Below are positions 44,041-55,410 of a DNA stretch of 64,000 bases, piece after piece (the stretch's first letter is position 1; each line of letters starts with the position of its first letter). A model generated the notes under the pieces. That model worked only from the letters and a program-made list of their open reading frames with translations, was not told the DNA's origin and made no database searches. The translations under genes and the position numbers were made by a program. Source of the DNA: Diadophis punctatus similis (taxonomy: Eukaryota > Chordata > Lepidosauria > Squamata > Dipsadidae); contig JALIGW010000063.1 of assembly GCA_023053685.1 (NCBI GenBank), forward strand, positions 186,001-250,000. The letters run 5' to 3'.

Positions 44041-44594
44041 AACGTTTGCACTTCGATGCAACGTTGCACTTCTGGTGGGCCGCCCATGTAACCAAATAGA
44101 AGGAAACACACCGGACAGTTTTTCCTTCGGGATGAACGGCCCCTTGTGAGAGTAGGGTACGTTCTTTTATTGGGTTCAAACAAAGGAGGGATGAACATAA
44201 TTACATCAAAACACACATGGTAAACTTTACCCAATAATAAAGTTACAGCATGGCAAACTCAACCCCTTTTCAGGGGGGTATGAGTGGGAGACAGGTACAG
44301 AGGGGGGGTGATTTATGGATGCTAATTAACTGGTATCTGTCAGGCACAGCACCCATTCCAATGTCCGTTGGAGCTGATAATTTCCAGATACGGAGAGGGC
44401 TGTGCTGGCCTCTTTGCACGTTGACAAAGGTCAGGATGTGAGGTCTTGAGGAATGTCACGTATCTTTGTGCCAGACCCTAAAACAGTGTGTTAGCTTACA
44501 GCAAACAAGCTAATGCATCTTTTTTCACATGTGAATCAAAAAGGGCAATTACAATGCATTTTGTTACAAGGACATATAAAACAATATTGCAACA
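44038..44594 (-). repeat. ERV 3' LTR
   Basis: 557 bp, same ends and same length as the partner LTR. Four substitutions separate the two by eye. Confidence 0.95.
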
Positions 44595-44655
44595 TCTCCT
44601 CTATTTTTATTTTTTAAATGAGGAGAGAGGCTAACATAAGTAGAAAACAAACATA

Positions 44656-45975
44656 TCAAAGCACAAAGTTTTTTCCATTGTCCATACAAAAAGGACGCTT
44701 CACAGGTGACTGTCCAGAGTCCATACGATCACTGTTGTCCTCTGCATCCAGAAGGCACTTGCTTTCGCTGACATGAACGTCCTTCCTAGCAGAGGGAAAA
44801 AAGGCTTTGCATAGCTGGAATAGAGAAGGTATGCACTGGATGAAACAACACAGTGAGATAAGTAGGACAATGATACACAGGATGGATGAAAAAATGCTCC
44901 TTAACCAAGAGCTATCCGGTAGCCAGGACCACAAACCATCCCACCAGGCTGGCAATATTTCTTCGCGAATCTGAGAAGCCAGCTCTTTTAGGGAGGCGAT
45001 CTAATGCTTGACCAACTGAGAAGTGTCTGACAGGTTGAAACAACACATATTTTTGACAGATTAGCAGGTATATAGTTGAAGGTTTTTTGACCACATGTGA
45101 AAAACCAACCAGCAGGAAGCAAAACATGAGCCCAATTGTAGGAAATGTTTCATAAGAGGAACAGTTACCAGGAAAAATTCCCGTGGGCATACAATTTTGT
45201 GTGAGAGAAGCAGTACAGTTTTCAATGCGTGCACATGGACGTTGTGTCCGCTGGCTACAAAGGGTGTGGTAAGAGACATGGCATTGACTGGGAGCTTCCT
45301 TGTGATAGGGCCCCAATTCGGAGAGTCGCCATAATCAATTTTTTCCCCTTTTGTAAACATAGCCAGCTGGGTGTCATTTAATATGGCAGATAAAGGCGTA
45401 CAAACTGGTATTAAACAACTCCCTAACAATGTATGCATATCCAGGGTTTCACTTAAACAAAAACTTGAAACATTTACCTGTTCTGCTAACCGCATCCACA
45501 GGTTGTATGTCAAACGGGTGTGCAAATCATGGGAAGGAGCTGACCTTCCTATCCTATGTGTAAGAGACCCAGTATTAAGCCAATGTGAATATGGCAAATA
45601 TGCAATGCCCCTTATGTCTGTGCATGTAAGTTGCAAAGGTGTGTTTTCATGTTGCTCAGCCCTTTTGGGGCTTTGCAAAATGCGCAGGCCATCTTCTATG
45701 GGGGAAGCTTCACAGCATATTAAAAAGATAAACAATATTAATATTAAACCAAACAATAGGAAAATAACATCATGATAGGAAAAAGTTCTACAATCTACAG
45801 GTTTCATGAACTCCTGCCAACACGACAGGGGATAATCTGGAGGGTTTCTTCGAAATAAAGGACATCCTTCTGATGGTGCATACGGCAGAGGATGGCCTGC
45901 CCTGTTCTCCAGGTCAGGGCAGGAAACAGTCTCTTTGAGCTCTTCCTCAGTCGGAAGTTGATTGATGCTTGGCAT
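44656..45975 (-). pseudogene. ERV env remnant
   Basis: Three minus-strand frames cover about 1.3 kb: 45975-45061, 45316-44912 and 44955-44656. The first has a late hydrophobic leader (FLLFGLILILFIFLICC) and a surface-unit-like stretch rich in Cys and N-glycosylation sites. The last has a membrane anchor (SILCIIVLLISLCCFIQC) and a cytoplasmic tail. The frame changes, and the length, shorter than an intact env, indicate that it is broken. The assignment rests on position before the 3' LTR and on the leader-anchor layout. Confidence 0.65.
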
Positions 45976-46144
45976 CTCTGGGCGTGTGTGGTGGAAATTT
46001 GGGAAGAAAAAGTCTTACGTGTCTTCCGGGAACCCAGAGAACTCGATCAGGAAGTTGGATTGCTGCGTATCCTCTTCCCCAGGTAATAAGGTCAGCAGGA
46101 CCTCGCCAAGTCAGGTCCGGAAGGCAGCGATAATAAACAGGAGG

Positions 46145-46830
46145 TCAAGGTGAAGCAACTAGAGCAGCTGCAAAATGGCGAGTCGCAGCTGAGGATGGTG
46201 GGCTGCCAGTAAGATTCAAGAAGTTCAGAGTATAAACACAAAGATTAAGCGTGTTTTGCAATGCCGGGAGACCAGGGGGTATTTTTCCCCTTTTGCCAAT
46301 ATATCTGTCCAGGGAGTGTATTAAGGTTAGGTATGCCAAATTTATGCACAATGTCCCATTGGTTGCAAAAGGCAGCAAATGCTGCACTAGTGCAAGCAGG
46401 ACCATTGTCAGTTTTTAGTTCTTTTGGGTGTCCCAGCGATGCAAAAGTCCAAATACAATGATTGATAACATGTTTGGTGGATATTGGGTAACATCCATTT
46501 GCCAAATTTAGCAACACTCTGTCCCCCTGGGGTTTACCCCCATGGGAAGAGAGTTTGCCTGTTAGCTACAAGTAGGGCACTGCTGAACAATGGCAGAGGC
46601 CTCATTTGCAGTGACGCCAAATTGTTTCATGAGCGCTTTTTTTATTTTGATGAAACTAAGAGTGGCTAGTCCACGGAGTAATGGGTGACAAGGAAAGAAT
46701 AGAAAGATCGGGGGGGGGGGAGAAGGGCAGCAGCTGCAATAGCGTCTGCCCATTCCCCTCCTGGATGACACCAGGAAATGGTTGGTGTCTTCTGATATGG
46801 GCCAGGAAAAAAGGCAAAGTCCTAGCATGA
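46145..46830 (-). pseudogene. ERV integrase remnant
   Basis: Two pieces in different frames. The upstream one (46828-46562) ends with a QQCPTC zinc-finger half (HHCC domain). The other (46517-46145) carries LKTDNGPACTSAAF, the second catalytic Asp region of retroviral integrases, and a GIPNLNTLPGQ segment. The integrase would join viral DNA to the host. Frameshifts and the loss of flanking pol make it inactive. The sequence type is closer to alpha/betaretroviral integrases than to gammaretroviral ones. Confidence 0.8.
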
Positions 46831-46942
46831 AGGAGAGATTGTAAGGTTAAAAAATAAGCTGAGAAGATTATCATCAAGAGATGGGTAAACTTGAATCGAG
46901 AGGAATGAAAAAACCTAGTAAACATCTATAAGATTAGCATTA

Positions 46943-47773
46943 CTTACTATCACATGTGGTGGACATGCTCAGAAATCAAAAAATACTGGAAAAAAATACA
47001 GAAGTGGATTGAAGAGATAACAAAACAAAAGGTAGACCTTAAACCGGAAACTTTCTTATTAGGCATAATGAAAACAAAAATAGATAAACCGACTCACTAT
47101 CTCATACTTCATATAATCACAGCAGCCAGAATATTATACGCACAACACTGGAAAACCGATATAATACCCACTAATACAATGTTAATAACTAAGATCTTAG
47201 ACTGCGCAGAAATGTCTAGATTAACAATGAAAATACAAGATAAAGAAGACTCAGAATACTATAAAATTTGGGATAATTGGTATAAGTGGATGGAAAATAA
47301 ACAATAAAATAAACAAATCAACTACTTTAAGGGTGATAATAATCAAATTGAGAAAGACTGATGATAAGCTAGGGATAAAACAAACCAGATATTGAAATGA
47401 CACGATACGCAAACGCTGTAATAAATTTATACAATTTTTTTTTCTTTTTTTCTATTTTTCCTTATTGTATTTATATGTATGTACATATATTTTTTGTATG
47501 TGTGTATGTGTGTGTGTGTGTCAATATATAGCTTTTTTTTCTGTATTCATGTATTTAGAATACTATTAAATGTGAAAATATATAGTAACAAATAAGATGG
47601 ATTTATGTATAGATACCTATATAAGTATACATATATATATGCATACGTCTTTTTTTTATGTTGTTTTTTGTATGGTTTTTTTTTCTTTTCCTTTTGCCTT
47701 TGTATTATGTCTTTTCGTATTTTTGTACATTTTAAAACAACTCAATAAAACTATTTTTTCAAAAAAAAAAAAA
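46943..47773 (+). mobile_element. L1-type LINE, 5'-truncated, inserted in the ERV
   Basis: It encodes the L1 ORF2 C-terminus (MWWTCSEIKKYWKKI, LHIITAARILYAQHWK, CAEMSRLTMKI) ending TAA at 47307. It then has an AT-rich 3' UTR with AATAAA at about 47743 and a poly(A) tail. A perfect 12-bp target duplication, agattagcatta, lies at 46931-46942 and 47774-47785. Confidence 0.93.
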
Positions 47774-47944
47774 AGATTAGCATTAATCCCAGAGGCCAAA
47801 AAAACTTCCAGGAAGAATCATGAACTAATTTACAGACATTATGAAAATCAGAAATAATTGCAAAGGTGCAATTAAGTAAGACAAAGATCTTTAGGAAGAT
47901 TAAAAGTAAATTTCCCTACAAAATCTGAAGCTTTTTAATCAAAA

Positions 47945-48215
47945 TATTCTCCAAAACATCTGAGAACAAAAGCAATGGGTGGAAACTAATCAAGGAGAGA
48001 AGCAACTTAAAACTAAAGAAAATTTCCTCACAGTTAAAACAATCAATCAGTGAAAAAGTTTGTCTTCAGAAGGTGTGAATGCTCCAACACTGAAAATCTT
48101 TAAGAAGACAACCCTTTGTCTGAATGGATTTCCATTTGCCTGAAGTAATTTAATCTTTCCTGTCTAGGCACAGGGGGTTGGACTAGAAAACCTTTAAGGT
48201 TCCTTCCTTAAACAT
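47945..48215 (+). mobile_element. CR1-type LINE 3' fragment in the ERV gag region
   Basis: Aligns with the CR1 copy at 8750-8990 (gcaatgggtggaaactaatc, aatgctccaacactg, gggggttggactagaaaac). Confidence 0.75.
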
Positions 48216-48339
48216 CCATGAGGAAAAACAAAAGAACACAATTTCATGGAAAAAAATCACAAAACATTAAAATCTGCAAAGAGAAGTAAAATTACTTAAA
48301 GTAAAAAGTAAAAATCAGCTTCCTGAGGGAGGAGATCAG

Positions 48340-48780
48340 ATCACTGGGATGTTTAACTTTAAATTAGCTGTTTCCTTGCTAGGAGCCGAAGCTTCAAGAG
48401 ACAGCAAGCAACATCTCTTTTGTTGGGGATAATTTGTCACCAAATAGATAAGGCGGGGGGGGTCCGGTTCCCCCTTCAAAGCATTCTCATGTACTCTCAA
48501 ACATTCCATGACAATCCACCAAGTAGAAAGAACTTTTGGAGAAGCCTCACAAAAATACTTTCCCAATTTTTTTCCATGTGGAAATGCTAATTGATCCCTT
48601 CTCTGGGTAAGCCTGACAATTTAGATAAATAATTTTCAGAAACGATGTTAAATCAGATTTGGTTGGGGTGGGAAGATTTCTACCATTATTTTTAATAGAG
48701 GACTTGGACAATTCCCTAAGTTTGTGGAGGTATTCTACCTGAGGCATAGGGAATTCTGTTTCCATACTCACGAATCTGGG
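48340..48780 (-). pseudogene. ERV gag matrix remnant
   Basis: The minus-strand frame starting near METEFPMPQVEYLHKL contains a helical segment ending with a CQAYPEKGSISISTWKK-type motif, as in the betaretroviral matrix (Gag p10) family. It would direct particle assembly at the membrane. It shifts frame near 48560 and then ends. Capsid and nucleocapsid are missing. Confidence 0.65.
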
Positions 48781-48887
48781 AGGGTGCTCCGTCCACGACG
48801 GCCGGCCCTGGTATGCAAGAGGCGTTCCTTCGCCGGTGAGTGTGGAAATGCCAAGCGATGAGACAGATGAAGCCATGTGCTTGATCA

Positions 48888-48905
48888 GCCTCACACGGGG
48901 CACCA
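48888..48905 (-). other. ERV primer-binding site
   Basis: Two bases inside the 5' LTR, the minus strand reads tggtgccccgtgtgagg. It starts with TGG, complementary to a tRNA CCA end. I could not assign the tRNA with confidence. Confidence 0.6.
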
Positions 48906-48907
48906 GA

Positions 48908-49464
48908 TGCAACGTTTGCACTTTGATGCAACGTTGCACTTCTGGTGGGCCGCCCATGTAACCAAGTAGAAGGAAACACACCGGACAGTTTTTCCTTCGG
49001 GATGAACGGCCCCTTGTGAGAGTAGGGTACGTTCTTTTATTGGGTTCAAACAAAGGAGGGATGAACATAATTACATCAAAACACACATGGTAAAATTTAC
49101 CCAATAATAAAGTTACAGCATGGCAAACTCAACCCCTTTTCAGGGGGGTATGAGTGGGAGACAGGTACAGAGGGGGGGTGATTTATGGATGCTAATTAAC
49201 TGGTATCTGTCAGGCACAGCACCCATTCCAATGTCCGTTGGAGCTGATAATTTCCAGATACGGAGAGGGCTGTGCTGGCCTCTTTGCACTTTGACAAAGG
49301 TCAGGATGTGAGGTCTTGAGGAATGTCACGTATCTTTGTGCCAGACCCTAAAACAGTGTGTTAGCTTACAGCAAACAAGCTAATGCATCTTTTTTCACAT
49401 GTGAATCAAAAAGGGCAATTACAATGCATTTTGTTACAAGGACATATAAAACAATATTGCAACA
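48908..49464 (-). repeat. ERV 5' LTR
   Basis: 557 bp, TG...CA ends (minus strand tgttgcaat ... cgttgca). The AATAAA signal sits about 130 bp from its end in the minus-strand direction. Confidence 0.95.
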
Positions 49465-49469
49465 CATGC

Positions 49470-49700
49470 TGACCGGACAGCTCGCGCTGGAAGTGTTGAA
49501 GGCCCAGGAACGCCGCTCGCAGCTCCAAGAGGTTGATGTTCGACGAAGCCTCCATCGCAGACCAGGTGCCCTGCGCCACCTGTGACAGAGTGTGGGCGCC
49601 CCAGCCCAGGAGGCTGGCGTTCGTGGTCAAGGTCACCCGCTGGGGCTCAAGGAAACTGGTGCCCTGGGCAGTCGCTCTGGAGCGCCACCACCGGATGGAA
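49470..49700 (-). pseudogene. DIRS RNase H N-terminal half
   Basis: Sandwiched between L2 copy C and the retroviral LTR. Reads VTLTTNASLLGWGAHTLS, SAMEASSNINLLELRAAFLG, LQHFQRELSGQH. The ELRA glutamate is present. The usual first aspartate (TTDAS) is asparagine here (TTNAS). It joins 44037 exactly if the retrovirus and one target copy are removed. Confidence 0.85.
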
Positions 49701-52700
49701 TTTATTTATTTATTTATTTATTTATTCGGCTTTCTTATATGCCGCCCAACTCCCGAAGGACTCAGGGCGGCGTACAGCATAGGAAAATACAAGAAACCAA
49801 TAAACAAAATTTAAAAACATAATATAAAAATTAAAAATGCAATATAAAAACAACCATGCAACAACCAAGCATACCCGGGGGAGAGTTCAGCTGGAGTTAA
49901 GCTCTGCCCCCTGCCTGCAGGAAAAGCCACGTCTTAACGGCTTTTCGGAAGGCCAGCAGGGTGGGGATGGTTCGGGTCTCTGGAGGAAGTTGGTTCCAGA
50001 GCGCGGGGCCTGCCACAGAGAAGGCCCTCCCCCTAGGACCCGCCAGCCGGCATTGCTTAGCCGATGGAACCTGGAGGAGGCCAACTCTGTGGGCCCTAAC
50101 CAGTCGAAGGGAAGTATGAGGCAGAATGCGGTCCCGGAGATAACCCGGCCCTAAGCCATGAAGGGCTTTAAAGATGGTGATCAACACCTTGAATTGGACC
50201 CGGAGACAAATGGGTAACCAATGCAGCTGGCGGAGTAAAGGTGTCACGTGGGTGTACCTTGCTACACCCACCACAGCACGCGCAGCCGCATTTTGTACCA
50301 GTTGGAGTCTCCGGATACTCTTCAAGGGTAGCCCCATGTAGAGCGCATTGCAGTAGTCCAAACGGAAGGGGACAAGGGCGTGAGTGACCGTGAGTAGAGC
50401 CTCCTTCTCCAAGTATGGCCGCAACTGGTGCACAAGGCGAACCTGTGCAAAGGCCCCCCTAGCCACAGCAGTAAGATGATGCTCCAATTTTAGCTGTGGA
50501 TCTAGGAGGACCCCCAAGTTGCGGACCTGGTCCGAGGGAATCAGTTTCGTTCCCTCTAAAACCAAGGAGGGACAGTTGTCGTAGTCCTTAGGAGGCAATA
50601 CCCAAAGCCACTCAGTCTTGTCGGGGTTGAGTCTGAGTCTGTTCCTCCCCATCCAGATCCTAACGTCGTCCAGGCACCGGCACATTACATCAACTGCCAC
50701 ACTGAAGTCAGACGGGGTGGTGATGTACAGCTGGGTGTCATCAGCGTACTGGTGGTAACGCACCCCATGTCTGCGGATGATCTCACCCAGCGGTTTCATG
50801 TAAATGTTAAATAGGATGGGCGAGAGAACCGACCCCTGAGGCACCCCACATAACAGGGGCCTAGGGGAGGATCTCTGCCCTCCTGTTAACACCGACTGCA
50901 TCCTATCGGCGAGATAAGAGGAGAACCACCGTAAAACGGTGCCTCCCACTCCCAACTCACCGAGACGATGCAGAAGGATACCATGGTCGATGGTATCGAA
51001 AGCCGCTGAGAGGTCAAGTAGCACCAGGATAGAGGAGTTTCCCCCATCCCGGGCCCGCCAGAGATCATCTATCAGAGCGACCAAGGCAGTTTCTGTACTG
51101 TACCCGCGCCTGAAACCCGACTGATAGGCATCTAGATGCTCTGTTTCATCCAGAAGTCGCAGAAGTTGAGTAGCCACCACCTTCTCCACAACTTTTCCTA
51201 AAAAAGGTAAGTTGGAGACCGGACGATAGTTCTTCAAATCAGCTGGATCCAGGGAAGGCTTCTTCAGGAGGGGTCTCACCACCGCAGTTTTTAACGACTG
51301 CGGTACGGATCCCTCCCCCAAAGAAGCGATGACCACCGCCCGGATCCAGCCGCGTGTCACCTCCCTGCTGGCCGAGACCAACCAGGAGGGGCACGGGTCC
51401 AATAAACAGGTGGAGGCCCCCATCGCCCCCACGGCTCTGTCCACATCATCAGGAGAAACAGGCCCAAACTCCTCCCACAACGGTGGACTAAGACTTGCCC
51501 CAGTCAACTCCATGGACTCTGCCCAGCCAGAGTCCAGGTTCGACCGGATCCGAGCGACTTTATCCGACAGAAACTCTGCAAATTCCTCAGCTCTACCTTG
51601 CAAGTGTTCCTCGCTCCCCCCTTTAGCAAGGAGGGAGCGAGTCACCCTAAACAAGGCGGCTGGGCGAGAATCTGCGGACGCAATAAGAGCGGAAAAATGG
51701 GATCGTTTTGCCGCCCTTATCGCCACTAAATAAGATCTGATGTAAATTCTTAATAGTGTTCGATCGGATTCGGTCTTGCTGGACCTCCAGCGGCGCTCCA
51801 GACGTCTCTTCTGGCGTTTCATCTCCCGGAGCTCCTCGGTGAACCAGGGAGCTTTCCGGGATCCACTGCCACGGAGAGGTCGCTTAGGCGCAATTCGGTC
51901 TAACGCCCCTGATGCTGCGATGTTCCAAGCAGTCACCAGGGAGTCAGCCGAACTGTGTACCAGGGTTTCAGGTATCTCCCCAAGTTCCCTCTGGAATCCG
52001 TCTGGCTCCATCAGGCGCCTGGGGCGGAACCACCTAGTCGGTCCCGCCTCCCTGCGGGGGAGGAGTGGGGCAGCGAAATCCAACCTCAGTAGGAAATGAT
52101 CTGACCATGACAGAGGGGTGATGACTATGTCCCTTATCTTCAGATCATCTCTCCACTGCCCCGAGAGAAACACTAGGTCGAGCGTGTGACCGCCCTCATG
52201 AGTCGGACCCTGGATTACTTGGGTCAGGTCCATGGTTGTCATGGAATCCATGAACTCCTGAGCTATCCCAGAGGTTTCGCCAGCAGAAGGCAAGTTGAAG
52301 TCCCCCAGCACCATAAGCCTAGGGAACTCAACCGCCAAGCCGGCTACTGCCTCGAGCAGCTCAGGCAGGGCCTTACTTACGTAGCTGGGAGGCAGGTACG
52401 TTAAGAAAAGGCCCACCTGTACCCCTAAGTCCAACTTCAGAAGGAGCGTCTCACACCCAACAATCTCCGGGGCAGGGATCCTACAAGGATGCAGGTTCTC
52501 GCGCGTTATTATTGCCACTCCTCCCCCCCCTTCCCTGGGGTCAGGAATGATGCTGCACTGAGAACCCGTCTGGGCATATCTCAGAGAGGGCAACTCCCCC
52601 CTCTTGGCCCAGCCAGGTCTCAGTTACACAAACCAGGTCAGCCCCCTCTTCTGTGATTAAATCACGTATCAAGGGGGCTTTGTTGATGATTGACCTGGCG

Positions 52701-52950
52701 TTAAGCAGCAGCATCCTGAGCCCAGGGCCCTGAACAACCTGGTTACCAGGTACCCGGGGTGAGCAAGATGGAACCACATCGGAGGGGCCGGAACAAGGGA
52801 TCGCTTGTACACAGCGAGGTCTTATTCCCCGAGAGCGGCCCACCCCTCTGCTCCCGCCATACCTGCCTCTTCCCATTATGACCGAGATGTTCCGGCTCTC
52901 ATCCCTACCAGAGACCCCCTCCCCACCCCCGCTGGTCCCCCTCTCATCCT
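49701..52950 (-). mobile_element. L2-clade LINE copy C, long open frame, inside DIRS RNase H
   Basis: Same family and strand as copy A. A frame of 898 codons (52593-49897) covers most of the endonuclease (LMVLGDFNLPSAGE, SWSDHFLLRLDF) and all of RT (SILVLLDLSAAFDTIDH, GVPQGSVLSPILFNIYM, HQYADDTQLYI) and the C-terminal domain. The first endonuclease codons (LLLNARSIINKAPL, CVTETWLGQEGG) are in another frame, so one frameshift lies near 52560. The 3' end is TTTA-rich. It splits the DIRS reading VRRM from RWWRS; no clear target duplication. Confidence 0.92.
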
Positions 52951-53890
52951 GCGTACGGTGTCCGGAAGCTGGACCTTGGTGTAGGAGTTGCTCCTGCCCG
53001 CACGCTGAAACGGCAAGAGAAACCATTGTAGGTCCCTGGAGTGCAGTTGAGCCCAAGGGGTTATATGGATGGCCGAAATCATTTTTCCCAACAGGGATGA
53101 TAAAAGATTCAATGGCACCCGTGAAAGGCCCATGACCTGTTGGGAGAGGGCCGACAAGCTGTCCTGCCTCTCCTGGGAGAGGTACACCCTGCACTCCAGG
53201 GAGTCCACAATGGCCCCCAGATGAGTAATTCTGGTGGTTGGTTCGAGGTGGCTTTTTTGGAAGTTAACGGAGAACCCATGGTATTGTAGGGTCTCTATGG
53301 TTGTGCCAAGATCCGACGTAGCCCGGGCGGGCATGGTCGACTGGACGAGGATGTCGTCCAGATAGCACTGAAGGCGGATGGGAACCGCCCGAAGGTAAGC
53401 TGCAAGAGCCGCCAATATTTTGGTGAAAACCCAAGGGGCCGAGGAAAGGCCGAACGGGAGTGCGGCATATTGGTAATGCTCGTCTAAGTAGCAAAAGCGA
53501 AGGAATTTTTGGTGGGTCGGCCGAATCGGGACATGGAGGTAGGCCTCCGTTAAATCAATAGAGGACATAAGGTCCCCTTTACGAATACCGTCCAAAATAG
53601 ACTGCAGCGTGTGCATTTTAAATTTCTTATAGACTAAGAATTTATTCAGACGTTTTAGGTCTAGGACGGCTCTCCACCTACCCGAGGATTTTTCAACGAG
53701 GAACAAATTGGAATAGAATCCTTGCCCCCGCTGGTCCTCCGGCACCTGTTGTATAGCCTGGATTTCCAGCAGGTGCTGGATAGCGGCCCGCATAAGCGAC
53801 CGCTTCCGAGGATTGGAGGATCAGGGGCACCTCATGAAAAATCCCGGGGGGGGGGGTGGAGATTAATTCTAACGCGAGACCAGATGACAC
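52950..53890 (-). pseudogene. DIRS reverse transcriptase, 5' frameshift and interrupted
   Basis: The N-terminal part reads TTDAWVRETVSSGLALEL and GIFHEVPLIL in one frame (about 53930-53800), then shifts to MRAAIQHLLEIQAIQQVP in the frame used to 52950. RT motifs: SNLFLVEKSSGRWRAVLDL, MSSIDLTEAYLHVPI, YAALPFGLSSAPWVFTKIL and the catalytic QCYLDDILVQS, followed by the thumb segment FQKSHLEPTTRITHLG. This polymerase would copy element RNA into DNA. The frame is cut at KVQLPDTVRRM, where L2 copy C is inserted. Confidence 0.88.
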
Positions 53891-53979
53891 GGTCTCACGG
53901 ACCCATGCGTCAGTTGTTATGTCCTCCCACCGCCTCGCAAAGAGGCGCAGGCGGCCCCCAATGGGAGGACTTGGGTCAT

Positions 53980-55410
53980 CTATTTGTAATGGCGGAAGGG
54001 GCGACCGCCTGCCCCCCGAAAAGGGCGCCTGTTGGACTGGTCACCTCGCTGCCCACCCTGCCCTTGATTTTGCCTCCCACCCGTGCGGGACCGATTTTGG
54101 TTATAACGAGGCGTCCGAAAGGAGCGCCTCGGGGCCGCAGGTGTAGAGGTAGAGGGATGCGGCCAGGAGCTTGTTGATGTCCTGTCTGGCACGGACGTCC
54201 GATGGAGGTAGGTGATCTTGTAAGGCCTTCAGCCAGCGGATGGAGGTCCGACAGAAGAACGAGGCGGTGGTTGAAGCCTTCACGGCCCAGGCAGCCGCCT
54301 GGTGTGTGCGCAAGATCGCCTGCTCCGTGCGCCGGTCCTCGGGCCTCAATAGTTCTTCGCTGTCGCCAGGCAAATGGGTGGAGGAGTACAATGCCTTGAT
54401 CGGCGGGTCCACCGGCGGCGTGGGGAGATGCTGTGCGAGGCCCTGTTCTACATTGAAAATTTTTTTGTCCGAGGTGGAAGGCTGGGGTCCCAAGGAGGGA
54501 GCTTGCGACTCTTTAAGAACGGCCTCTACAGTTTGGGGGCCGGGATGACCTCGGTTTGAGTGGTGGTCTCCTCGAAGAGAGGGTCATTAGCCTCCTCCCC
54601 TGCAGGCACGGGGGCTGGCGGGATTTTGGCGGACGCCTTGGCCTTGTGGAGGAGGGACTTGAACAAGCCAGTGTTGAAGAGCCCCGTAGATGTTGGGGGT
54701 TCTGGAGTCAAGTCCTCATCAGAGGACATGTCAAGGTCCATGTCCTTGTCCTCCAAAGCCAGGGCAGACCTGGGGGAATCCTGCTGGACGTCCACATCCA
54801 GGTCCAAGGGCGCCACCAAGGCCGGGGAGGGTGGGTCTTGAGGCCGGGGAGGAAGACTGGCCACCGTCGCTGAGGTTGAAGGAAGGGATGCTGCCATATG
54901 CTGCATACCTGCTGCGATGCCTTCCTTGATGGCGGCCTGGATCATGGCCTGTACCTCAGGGCTCTGGAACTGGGCCAATGCAGATGTGGAGGGTGTGGCC
55001 CCGGGGGCGATGTCCTCCGAATGTGGGTCCTCCCAAATGTCGCTGGTGCCCAGGCATAGGTCAGGGTTCTCCAGCGAAAGAGCCCCAGAGGAGCGCCTGG
55101 ACCTGGAAGCCTGGGAGCCCCCAGACCCCTGTGGGGCCGTAGTGGTGTGGGGGGCTGGAGGGCGTGGCTTGTCCACCCTCGGGGAGGCCTTATCGACGGC
55201 CTTTGTGTGATGCCTGGCCTCACTCTGTGATCCCCTCTTGCCCTCGCCCCCTGTGGCCTGCCGGAGGGGGGATCTGTCTCTGTGAGAGGGGTGTGTGGAG
55301 GAAGCCCTCGCCCTCCACTCTGAGGCCGGCACGTCCTTATTAGGCATTTTAGCTTTATTCTTGGACGGCTTATCGGCCATGTCGGAGGGCACTAGGGTGC
55401 AGGTAAGCAC
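53980..55410 (-). pseudogene. DIRS gag, frameshifted
   Basis: A frame of 294 codons (55410-54526) starts near MADKPSKNKAKMPNK and is rich in Pro, Ser and charged residues. It continues in another frame (54493-54101) with KASTTASFFCRTSIRWLKAL and SDVRARQDINKLLAAS, the conserved DIRS gag C-terminal part. A third piece (54192-53980) is rich in Arg, Gly and Gln, like a nucleic-acid binding tail. Gag would coat the element RNA. At least two frame changes break it. About 1.1 kb of GC-rich leader separates it from the right inverted repeat. Confidence 0.8.

Larger units (their letters stand above)
44038..49464 (-). mobile_element. Class II-like endogenous retrovirus, inserted in DIRS
   Basis: Two 557-bp LTRs (44038-44594 and 48908-49464) flank remnants of gag, integrase and env on the minus strand. 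A perfect 6-bp target duplication, catgct, lies at 44032-44037 and 49465-49470. The LTRs differ at 4 of 557 positions by eye, so the insertion is recent on a genomic scale. A primer-binding site begins with TGG just inside the 5' LTR (about 48888-48905), and a purine tract (aaatagaggaga) precedes the 3' LTR. Most of gag-pol is deleted, and CR1 and L1 pieces occupy the gap. The 6-bp duplication, a betaretrovirus-like matrix and the integrase type favour class II. It is defective. Confidence 0.92.

Noticed and set aside
43410..44234. The DIRS recombinase as a possible integron or phage integrase
   Set aside because: It is next to RT and RNase H and between DIRS repeats in a vertebrate genome, so a DIRS origin is far better supported.
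44038..49464. A segmental duplication explanation for the two 557-bp copies
   Set aside because: TG...CA ends, a primer site, a purine tract and a 6-bp target duplication show that these are LTRs.
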